A stretch of 64,000 nt of DNA from Asanoa hainanensis (GTDB taxonomy: Bacteria > Actinomycetota > Actinomycetes > Mycobacteriales > Micromonosporaceae). The translations under genes were made by a program, and so were the position numbers. Positions 1 to 6,617 of this stretch are shown piece by piece (within the stretch, counting starts at the first letter, position 1; every line of letters starts with the position of its first letter). Under the pieces are notes generated by a model. The model saw nothing but the letters and a program-made list of their open reading frames with translations. It searched no databases and was not told the origin of the DNA. The stretch covers positions 148,804-212,803 of the forward strand of contig NZ_FZPH01000016.1 of the NCBI RefSeq assembly GCF_900188485.1, read 5' to 3'.

Positions 1-2
1 GG

Positions 3-404
3 GTGCTCGACGCCTCCGACACGCTCGACGACGACCGCGTGGCCGACCCGCTGGACGTGGGCATAGCCGCGGCCGACCGGTGGAGCGGCGCCGACCGGTT
101 CGGCACGACGGCGGCCGAGGAGCGCCAGGGCGAGTCACTCGAGCAACTCCTGGCCGAGGAGGAGCCCGATATCGACCCGTACGCGGAGGTCGAGGACGAC
201 GAGGACGAGATCAGCCGGCGCGGCTACGAGCAGGACCCCCGGTCGGGCCGCCTGGTCGAGGAGGACCAGGGATTCGGCGAGGACACCGAGGCCGACTCGG
301 TAGCGTGGGACGCCGGGATCGACGCGGGTGGGGCCAGCGCCGAGGAAGCCGCGATCCACGTGGTCGACGGCCCGGACGACCAGGGTGACGGACCTCTCCG
401 TTAG
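3..404 (+). CDS. DUF5709 family protein, 5' end cut by window edge
   Basis: Acidic, soluble protein, 133 residues visible. It has the layout of the actinobacterial DUF5709 family: an LDASDTLDDDRVADPLD opening, a GTTAAEERQGESLEQLLAEEEPD centre, and a C-terminal stretch with DTEADSVAWDAGIDAGGASAEEAAIHVV. The GTG at position 3 probably encodes an internal valine, because family members usually have more residues before this point, so the true start lies left of the window. No function is known for the family; the strongly acidic, low-hydrophobic composition suggests a cytoplasmic protein. It ends 66 bases before the luciferase-like gene and is probably a separate unit. Confidence 0.75.
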   Translation: MLDASDTLDDDRVADPLDVGIAAADRWSGADRFGTTAAEERQGESLEQLLAEEEPDIDPYAEVEDDEDEISRRGYEQDPRSGRLVEEDQGFGEDTEADSVAWDAGIDAGGASAEEAAIHVVDGPDDQGDGPLR

Positions 405-470
405 GCTCAGCGGAATAGTTGCGGCGTCAAATAAGTTGACGGTGGCTGAGCGAAAGCGAGGTGCTTCGAG

Positions 471-1553
471 ATGCAGTTCGGGATCTTCACCGTCGGCGAT
501 GTGACGCCGGACCCGACCAACGGCACGACCCCCAGCGAGCACGACCGGATCAAGGCGATGGTGCGCATCGCGCAGAAGGTCGAAGAGGTGGGTCTGGACG
601 TCTTCGCGATGGGCGAGCACCACAACCCGCCCTTCGTGCCGTCCTCACCGACCACGATGCTGGGCTACATCGCGGCGCGCACGGAGAAGCTGCTGCTCTC
701 CACCGCCACCACGTTGATCACCACCAACGACCCGGTGAAGATCGCCGAGGACTACGCGATGCTGCAGCACCTGGCCGACGGCCGGGTCGACCTGATGATG
801 GGCCGCGGCAACACCGGGCCGGTCTACCCCTGGTTCGGGCAGGACATCCGCAACGGCATCGCGCTGGCCATCGAGAACTACTCGCTGCTGCACAAGCTGT
901 GGCGCGAGGACGTGGTCGACTGGAAGGGTCGCTTCCGCACCCCGCTGCAGTCGTTCACCGCGACGCCGCGCCCGCTCGACGGCGTGCCGCCGTTCGTCTG
1001 GCACGGCTCGATCCGCAGCCCGGAGATCGCCGAGCAGGCCGCCTTCTACGGTGACGGCTTCTTCGCGAACCACATCTTCTGGCCCAAGGAGCACACCCAG
1101 CGGATGATCGGGCTCTACCGCGAGCGTTACGCCCACTACGGGCACGGCACCGCGGAGCAGGCCATCGTCGGCCTCGGCGGCCAGGTCTTCATGCGCAAGA
1201 ACAGCCAGGACGCGGTACGCGAGTTCCGGCCCTACTTCGACGAGGCGCCCGTGTACGGCCACGGCCCGTCGCTGGAGGACTTCACGCGTGAGACGCCGCT
1301 GACCGTCGGGAGCCCGCAGCAGGTGATCGACCGCACGCTCGGCTTCCGGGACTACGTCGGCGACTACCAGCGGCAGCTGTTCCTGATGGACCACGCCGGC
1401 CTGCCGCTCAAGACCGTGCTGGAGCAGCTCGACCTGCTCGGCGAGGAGGTCGTTCCGGTGCTGCGCAAGGAGTTCGAGGTCAACCGCCCGGCCGACGTGC
1501 CGGACGCGCCGACGCACGAGTCGCTGGTGGCGGCTTCCAAGGTCTCGGCATGA
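471..1553 (+). CDS. Luciferase-like FMN-dependent monooxygenase (CE1758-type)
   Basis: A 360-residue TIM-barrel flavin monooxygenase of the bacterial luciferase class. The N-terminus (MQFGIFTVGD) and the GEHHNPPF motif near residue 50 are typical, as is the GRVDLMMGRGNTGP segment near residue 100. The next gene overlaps by four bases and encodes an NAD(P)H:FMN reductase, so the pair forms a two-component monooxygenase: the reductase supplies FMNH2 and this enzyme oxidises an unidentified substrate. The pairing corresponds to the CE1758/CE1759 families I know from corynebacteria. The ATG at 471 follows a GCGAGG-like ribosome site. The substrate cannot be deduced. Confidence 0.88.
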   Translation: MQFGIFTVGDVTPDPTNGTTPSEHDRIKAMVRIAQKVEEVGLDVFAMGEHHNPPFVPSSPTTMLGYIAARTEKLLLSTATTLITTNDPVKIAEDYAMLQHLADGRVDLMMGRGNTGPVYPWFGQDIRNGIALAIENYSLLHKLWREDVVDWKGRFRTPLQSFTATPRPLDGVPPFVWHGSIRSPEIAEQAAFYGDGFFANHIFWPKEHTQRMIGLYRERYAHYGHGTAEQAIVGLGGQVFMRKNSQDAVREFRPYFDEAPVYGHGPSLEDFTRETPLTVGSPQQVIDRTLGFRDYVGDYQRQLFLMDHAGLPLKTVLEQLDLLGEEVVPVLRKEFEVNRPADVPDAPTHESLVAASKVSA

Positions 1554-2164
1554 GTGAGCGCACCCTCGCGGTGGTCACTGGCGGGCTCCGCCAACCCTCG
1601 TCGTCGCGGCTGCTGGCCGACAAGCTGGCGGCCGCGGCCGGCGACGAGCTGACCCGGCTCGGTGTCACCCCGAAGATCGAGGTGATTGAGCTGCGCGACC
1701 ACGCGCACGAGATCACCGACAACCTGCTGACCGGCTTCGCCGGCGCCGCGTTCGCCAAGGTGGTGGAGACGGTGGCCGGCGCGGACGGGCTGGTCGCCGT
1801 CTCACCGATCTTCACCGCGTCGTACAGCGGGCTGTTCAAGTCGTTCGTCGACGTGCTGCCGGACGGCTCGCTGGCCGGCAAGCCCGTGCTGATCGGCGCG
1901 ACGGGCGGCACCGCCCGGCACTCGCTGGCGCTGGACCACGCGCTGCGCCCGCTGTTCGCGTACACCCGCTCGATCGTCATCCCGACCGGCGTGTTCGCGG
2001 CGCCCGAGGACTGGGGCGGCGACGAGGAGGGCGGACGGCTCGACAAGCGGGTCAGCCGCGCGGCCGCCGAGCTCGCGGCCGAGGTCGCCCGCCGCGACCC
2101 GGCGACGGTCGAGGACCCGTTCGCGCTCAAGACCTCGTTCGAGGACCTGCTAGCCGGCGAGTGA
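1550..2164 (+). CDS. NAD(P)H-dependent FMN reductase, partner of the luciferase-like enzyme (CE1759-type)
   Basis: A 204-residue flavodoxin-like reductase. The phosphate-binding loop GGLRQPSSSRLLADKL lies at residues 11-26, and the VAVSPIFTASYSGLFKSFVD segment, typical of NADPH-dependent FMN reductases, follows near residue 82. Its ATG overlaps the stop of the monooxygenase gene (ATGA, 1550-1553), which indicates translational coupling and matched production of the two subunits. The expected reaction is NAD(P)H plus FMN to FMNH2, passed to the monooxygenase. The C-terminal third is family-specific. Nothing suggests damage. Confidence 0.88.
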   Translation: MSERTLAVVTGGLRQPSSSRLLADKLAAAAGDELTRLGVTPKIEVIELRDHAHEITDNLLTGFAGAAFAKVVETVAGADGLVAVSPIFTASYSGLFKSFVDVLPDGSLAGKPVLIGATGGTARHSLALDHALRPLFAYTRSIVIPTGVFAAPEDWGGDEEGGRLDKRVSRAAAELAAEVARRDPATVEDPFALKTSFEDLLAGE

Positions 2165-2181
2165 TGCGCGAGGATGGGGTC

Positions 2182-2694
2182 ATGTACCTCATCCGGGAGA
2201 AGTTCCTCGACATCGGCGACGACTTCGACATCACCGACGACGCGGGCAACAAGGTGTTCCACGTCGACGGCAAGGTGCTCAGCCTGCGCGACAAGCTGGT
2301 CATCGAGGACGCGTCGGGCCGCGAGGTGGCCGCGGTGCACCGCAAGCTGATCGCGCTGCGGCCGACGTACGCGATCAGCATCGGTGGCGAAGAGGCGGCC
2401 GAGATGCGCAAGAAGCTGTTCACGCCGTTCCGCGACAAGTACACGATCGACGTGCCGGGCCCTGACGACCTGGAGATGAAGGGCGACCTGCTCGACCACG
2501 AGTACGAGGTGGAGCTGGGTGGCCGCCGGGTCGCGAACGTGTCGAAGAAATGGTTCACCATTCGCGACACGTACGCCGTGGACATCGCCGAAGGGCAGAA
2601 CGATTTGCTGATTTTGGCGGGTGTGCTGGCTTTGGATCTCGCTGAGTCGCGGGCCGAACGGAAACGAGCCGAGGAAGCCGGCAAGGACGAATAA
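2182..2694 (+). CDS. LURF-one-related (LOR/tubby-like) family protein
   Basis: A 170-residue protein built of repeated short beta-strand motifs: YLIREKFLDIGDDFDITDDAGNKVFHVDGKVLSL at the start, then LVIEDASGREVAAVHRKL, and later VELGGRRVANVSKKWFTIRDTYAVDI. This is the LURF-one-related barrel, related to phospholipid scramblase and tubby folds; its bacterial role is unknown. I place the start at ATG 2182 and not at the GTG at 2161, because AGGATGGGG just upstream is a good ribosome site. The gene follows the FMN reductase by 17 bases and may be cotranscribed with it. The last 25 residues are charged (SRAERKRAEEAGKDE). Confidence 0.83.
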   Translation: MYLIREKFLDIGDDFDITDDAGNKVFHVDGKVLSLRDKLVIEDASGREVAAVHRKLIALRPTYAISIGGEEAAEMRKKLFTPFRDKYTIDVPGPDDLEMKGDLLDHEYEVELGGRRVANVSKKWFTIRDTYAVDIAEGQNDLLILAGVLALDLAESRAERKRAEEAGKDE

Positions 2695-2921
2695 GGGCGA
2701 TTCATTACTCGGGTTCGCGGTGGTCCGGACCGTTCCTCCCGCGAGGGATCGCTCCGCTGCGCTCCGCTTGCCAGGTCCGTCGTCGGACAGGACCACGTAG
2801 GGCTGGTGTAGGCCCGTCGGTGACCTGGTCACGGGTGGATCGGGGTCTGCCGGCTGGCTGCGGTTCGGCCGGATGGCCGGGTGCGGGCCTGTGGGCGGGT
2901 CTGGCCATGGTCGGCTTCCAA

Positions 2922-3066
2922 GATCGGGTGTGCCTGGTCTGGTAAATCCGGCACGAGGTGGAGGATCGGGTGCGCCTGGTCTGGTCGCCACGCCGTGCCC
3001 TAACCAGACCAGGTGCATCCGATCACGGGGCCGCGCTGTCGTTGCCTCGACGAGCCACACCCGATC
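2922..3066. repeat. Clustered 22-bp direct and inverted repeats in a gene-free spacer
   Basis: The 397-base spacer 2695-3091 holds no convincing gene. Inside it lie two direct copies of a 22-mer (2922-2943 and 2964-2985; core GATCGGGTG then CCTGGTCTGGT), one inverted copy (3003-3024) and an inverted partial copy (3056-3066, CACACCCGATC). Copies 2 and 3 match at 20 of 22 positions and can form a long hairpin with a 17-base loop. The spacer separates a rightward gene from a leftward one, so the hairpin may act as a two-way terminator, but duplicated arms exceed what a simple terminator needs. Confidence 0.8.
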
Positions 3067-3091
3067 ATGACCGGCTTCGGACTTTGTTCGG

Positions 3092-3748
3092 CTAGCAGGG
3101 GCGGGGGCCGTCCCAGTGCACCTTGGCGAGGCCGAACGGGGTTACGCCTTTTTTGATCGTGCGCGGGATGGTGACGTTTCCCTTGACCACGTACCAGGAG
3201 TCGTCGCACACGTCCGGCGTCACCACGGTGAAGGTCCACTTCGGGTGCTCGCGGTCGATGTAGTGCGAGCCTGACCGGTAGAGGACCGACCCGCCGCCCG
3301 ACGCCGGGCCGTAGCTCACCCAGGTCACCTTGATCCGCTCGCCCGGGCAGATCTTGTTTCCGGCTCCCATGCGGGCGGACACGGTGATCACGCCGCTGTT
3401 GTAGGGGTTGGGCACGTCGACCACGCCCGCGTGCATGCACGCCGGCTTGTTCGGGGTCGGCGGGCGCTTGGGCGGCGCGGAGGTCGTCCGGGCGGGCGCG
3501 GTGCGGCGGACCGGCGGCGCGGTCGTCGTGGGAGCGGCGGAGGCCCTCGCCGTGGCGGTGGCCGTCGGAGCCGGAGTCGGGGTCGGCTCCGGTGCCGGAA
3601 GTGTGGTCGCCGGCGTGGCGACGTCCAGGGCGGCGGGCTGTGGCTCGTCGTTGGTCACGGCGAAGGCGGCCGCGCCGGCCAGCAGGAGTGCGAGGGCCGA
3701 GCCGGAGGCGATCAGCAACCAGCGGCGCCGCGGAACGTTGGACAGCAT
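3092..3748 (-). CDS. Membrane-anchored or exported protein with Pro/Ala/Thr-rich linker
   Basis: A 218-residue protein not assigned to a named family. Residues 1-31 form a signal anchor: RRR followed by an alanine/leucine-rich helix. Residues 32-100 are a Pro/Thr/Ala-rich linker with TPTPAPTATATA and TTTAPP runs, as in wall-spanning actinobacterial proteins. The C-terminal 115 residues form a compact, probably beta-rich domain with four cysteines (PACMHAG, NKICPGE, PDVCDDS, GPRPC) that may make two disulfides outside the cell. It is transcribed leftward and diverges from the symporter gene. No enzymatic motif is visible. Confidence 0.7.
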   Translation of the reverse strand: MLSNVPRRRWLLIASGSALALLLAGAAAFAVTNDEPQPAALDVATPATTLPAPEPTPTPAPTATATARASAAPTTTAPPVRRTAPARTTSAPPKRPPTPNKPACMHAGVVDVPNPYNSGVITVSARMGAGNKICPGERIKVTWVSYGPASGGGSVLYRSGSHYIDREHPKWTFTVVTPDVCDDSWYVVKGNVTIPRTIKKGVTPFGLAKVHWDGPRPC

Positions 3749-3844
3749 GTGGTCTCCGGGTCGAGGGGAAGCTGATCTTACGATCGCGGGCGATCGTTCG
3801 GTGCCCGCCGAAGGATGCTGGTGTGAGCGCGGTCACAGGTGGGC

Positions 3845-5242
3845 ATGAAGGGCCATTTGTCGATCGCCGAGAGCTCCCGGCCCGCCGACGCACCGCGCCG
3901 CCGCGACCGGACCGCGTACCTGTATCTGGCCGTTGTCGTCGCCGTGCTGGCCGGCATCTTCGTCGGGCTCGTCGCGCCCGGTGTGGGTGAGTCGCTCAAA
4001 CCGCTGGGCACCGGGTTCGTCAACCTGATCAAGATGATGATCAGCCCGATCATCTTCTGCACGATCGTGCTCGGCATCGGTTCCGTGCGCCAGGCCGCCA
4101 AGGTCGGCACGGTGGGCGGGCTGGCGCTGGGGTACTTCCTGCTGATGTCCACGGTGGCGCTGGCGATCGGCCTGCTGGTCGGCAACATCCTGCACCCCGG
4201 CAGCGGCCTGGACCTCAGCGCCGGCAAGGCGCCGGACACCAGCGAGTCCGAGGGTACGGTCGACTTCCTGCTCGGCATCATCCCGACCACGCTGTTCTCG
4301 GCGCTGACCGACTCGCAGGTGCTGCAGACCCTGCTCGTCGCACTGCTGGTCGGCTTCGCGATCCAGGCGATGGGCCCGACGGGCGAGCCGATCCTGCGCG
4401 CGGTCGGGTATCTCCAGAAGCTGGTCTTCCGGGTGCTCGCGATGATCATGTGGGTGGCGCCGATCGGCGCGTTCGGTGCGATCGCCGCCGTGGTCGGTGA
4501 GACCGGCTGGAAGGCGCTTGCCGGACTGCTCCAGATCATGCTCGGCTTCTACCTGACGTGCCTGATCTTCGTCTTCCTCGTGCTCGGCACGCTGCTCAAG
4601 CTGGTCACCGGGCTCAACATCTTCGCCGTGTTCCGCTACCTCGGTCGCGAGTTCCTGCTCATCCTGTCGACCTCGTCGTCGGAGTCGGCGCTGCCCCGGC
4701 TCATCACGAAGATGGAGCACGTCGGCGTCTCCCGCACGGTCGTCGGCATCACGGTGCCGACCGGGTACTCGTTCAACCTGGACGGCACGGCCATCTACCT
4801 GACGATGGCGTCCATCTTCGTCGCGGACGCGCTCAACAAGCCCCTCGCGGTGGGCGAACAGATCGGCCTGCTGCTCTTCATGATCATTGCTTCGAAGGGC
4901 GCGGCCGGGGTGACCGGGGCGGGCCTGGCCACGCTGGCCGGCGGGCTCCAGTCGCACCGGCCGGACCTGGTCGAGGGCGTCGGGCTGATCGTCGGCATCG
5001 ACCGCTTCATGTCGGAGGCCCGAGCACTGACCAACTTCGCCGGCAACGCGGTGGCCACCTTCCTGGTCGGCCACTGGGCGGGCGAGCTCGACAAGGACCG
5101 CGCGCAGGCGGTCCTGGCCGGCGCGGACCCGTTCGACGAGGCCACGATGCTGGACGAGGAGCCGGAACGGGAACGCGAGCCGGTGGTCGCCGCCCAACGC
5201 ACGAGCAACGACCGACCGACCCGCGATTCTGAACCGATCTAG
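3845..5242 (+). CDS. Dicarboxylate/amino acid:cation symporter (DAACS family)
   Basis: A 465-residue membrane transporter with about eight helices and two re-entrant hairpins. Family signatures are the serine-rich loop of hairpin 1 (LSTSSSESALPRL), the TM7 motif GYSFNLDGTAIYLTMA and hairpin 2 (ASKGAAGVTGAG), which bind cation and substrate. The family moves C4-dicarboxylates, glutamate or aspartate with Na+ or H+. The RFMSEARALTNFAGNAVA segment resembles DctA, suggesting C4-dicarboxylates, but specificity is inferred. The start may be ATG 3845 or the in-frame GTG 3839; neither has a strong ribosome site. The charged C-terminal tail is cytoplasmic. Confidence 0.88.
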   Translation: MKGHLSIAESSRPADAPRRRDRTAYLYLAVVVAVLAGIFVGLVAPGVGESLKPLGTGFVNLIKMMISPIIFCTIVLGIGSVRQAAKVGTVGGLALGYFLLMSTVALAIGLLVGNILHPGSGLDLSAGKAPDTSESEGTVDFLLGIIPTTLFSALTDSQVLQTLLVALLVGFAIQAMGPTGEPILRAVGYLQKLVFRVLAMIMWVAPIGAFGAIAAVVGETGWKALAGLLQIMLGFYLTCLIFVFLVLGTLLKLVTGLNIFAVFRYLGREFLLILSTSSSESALPRLITKMEHVGVSRTVVGITVPTGYSFNLDGTAIYLTMASIFVADALNKPLAVGEQIGLLLFMIIASKGAAGVTGAGLATLAGGLQSHRPDLVEGVGLIVGIDRFMSEARALTNFAGNAVATFLVGHWAGELDKDRAQAVLAGADPFDEATMLDEEPEREREPVVAAQRTSNDRPTRDSEPI

Positions 5243-5245
5243 TAC

Positions 5246-5449
5246 CTAGATCGCGGCTGTGGAGCAGGCCCGGCGGGGTTCGACCCGGTCGGCCACCCGC
5301 CGCAGGGCGACTGCGGCAAGGCGACGCAGCGGGTCGCCGCGACCGGTGCGGCGTACGCGGTCGGGCACGACCGGCGCGTCCGGGCGAGCCGAGTAGACGT
5401 GGTCACGGGTGGCGTTGAGGGCCTGCACGAAGGCAGTGGGATCGAGCAT
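5246..5449 (-). CDS. Small Arg-rich protein downstream of the LacI gene
   Basis: A 67-residue ORF read leftward directly after the LacI regulator. The ATG at 5449 is preceded by CAGGAGAGTCCGTC, a strong ribosome site at correct spacing, which is the main support for translation. It begins MLDPTAFVQALNATRDHVYSARP and is arginine-rich afterwards (RVRRTGRGDPLRRLAAVALRR). I recognise no family. The 14-base gap to the regulator stop implies cotranscription. It is short enough that chance cannot be dismissed. Confidence 0.45.
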   Translation of the reverse strand: MLDPTAFVQALNATRDHVYSARPDAPVVPDRVRRTGRGDPLRRLAAVALRRVADRVEPRRACSTAAI

Positions 5450-5463
5450 GACGGACTCTCCTG

Positions 5464-6528
5464 TCAGGACGGGGCCGGGCCGGTTGTCGCTCGCACGACG
5501 AGCCGCGTGGGCAGCACGACGGTGCGGTCGGCCGGGTCGGCCGGTCGGTCGAGCAACAGTTCGCCGGAGCGCCGGCCGCGGTCGGCTGCCGGCTGGTGGA
5601 CGGTGGTCAGGTTCTCGGCCGCGGCTTCCGGGATGTCGTCGAAACCGACGACCGACACGTCCCGGCCGGGCTGCAGCCCCCGCGCCCGCAGGGCGTCGAG
5701 CACCCCGAGCGCGACGATGTCGCTGAGCGCCGCGATCGCGGTCGGGCGCGGCGCCCGGTCGAGCAGGTGCGCCGCCGCGGTCGCGCCGTCGTCGCGGCAG
5801 TTGCCGGGCACGTTGACCGTGGTGACCGTGGACCAGTCGACGCCGGCGGCGGCGAACGCCGACTGGTAGCCGCGCAGTCGCTCGCGGCTCGTGTAGTAGG
5901 CCACGTCGGCCGGCGACGTCAGCAGGGCCGGGCCGATCGTCGGCGCGACGCTGAGGTAGTCGCCGATGACCGCGACCCGCCGGTGCCCAAGTGCCATCAG
6001 GTGGTCGCCCGCGGCCCGCGTGGCCGCCGCCTCGTCGATGCCGACGAACGCCGACTGTGGACCGTCGCTGGCCCGCCGCTGCCCGCTGACCACCGGCAGC
6101 CCGCGCGCCGCGAGGGCGTCGAGCGCCGGGTGCCAGTCGGGCATGCAGTAGACGCAGAAGCCGTCGACCACGGCCTCGTTGACCGCCGCGACCGCGGCCG
6201 CGTCGTCCTCGACGGACAGCGGCAGCAGCAGCAGGCCGGTGCGGGCCTGTTCGGCCGCCTCGGCCAGGCCGCGCAGGTAGCCGACCGCGTACGGGTCGGT
6301 GAACGCGAACGACAGGCTGGCGGTGAACAGCATGCCGATCGCACCGGTCCGCCGCTTGCGCAGCGATCGCGCCGTCGGGTCCGGACCGGCGTAGCCCAGC
6401 GCCGCCGCCGCGGCCAGCACCCGGTCGCGCAGCTCGGTGGAGAGCTGGTCGGGCCGGCTGTAGGCGTTGGAGACGGTGCTGCGCGACACCCCGACGGCGT
6501 CGGCCACGGTCTGCAACGTGGGTCGCAC
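5464..6528 (-). CDS. LacI-family transcriptional regulator
   Basis: A 354-residue repressor-type protein. Residues 1-50 are the LacI helix-turn-helix (TLQTVADAVGVSRSTVSNAYSRPDQLS) with the hinge after it. The remainder is a periplasmic-binding-protein-like sugar sensor ending in the usual VSVVGFDDIPEAAAENLTTVHQPAADRGR segment. The GTG start at 6528 is chosen because GGAGG sits eight bases upstream and the protein opens with the HTH. A perfect 37-bp palindrome containing two LacI-like sites lies 17 bp upstream, so autoregulation is very likely. It follows the rhamnosidase gene on the same strand, so its inducer may be a rhamnoside product; this is inference. Confidence 0.92.
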   Translation of the reverse strand: MRPTLQTVADAVGVSRSTVSNAYSRPDQLSTELRDRVLAAAAALGYAGPDPTARSLRKRRTGAIGMLFTASLSFAFTDPYAVGYLRGLAEAAEQARTGLLLLPLSVEDDAAAVAAVNEAVVDGFCVYCMPDWHPALDALAARGLPVVSGQRRASDGPQSAFVGIDEAAATRAAGDHLMALGHRRVAVIGDYLSVAPTIGPALLTSPADVAYYTSRERLRGYQSAFAAAGVDWSTVTTVNVPGNCRDDGATAAAHLLDRAPRPTAIAALSDIVALGVLDALRARGLQPGRDVSVVGFDDIPEAAAENLTTVHQPAADRGRRSGELLLDRPADPADRTVVLPTRLVVRATTGPAPS

Positions 6529-6545
6529 GAGCCCACCTCCTCGGC

Positions 6546-6582
6546 ACTGTATCGATCCAGAACCCTTCTGGATCGATACAGT
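6546..6582. promoter_or_regulatory. Double LacI-type operator in a perfect 37-bp palindrome
   Basis: Arms ACTGTATCGATCCAGAA (6546-6562) and its exact complement (6566-6582) are separated by CCC. Each arm is itself a near-palindromic LacI-type site (TGTATCGATCCA at 6548-6559 and TGGATCGATACA at 6569-6580). The two site centres are 21 bp apart, two helical turns. It lies just upstream of the LacI start, the right place for autorepression. Confidence 0.85.
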
Positions 6583-6617
6583 ACGCCGTTGGCAGGAAAA
6601 CGCAAGTGGTAAATGTG

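Noticed and set aside
425..441. CGTCAA/TTGACG hairpin before the luciferase-like gene as terminator or -35
   Set aside because: The stem is only six bp. The TTGACG has no convincing -10 at normal spacing.
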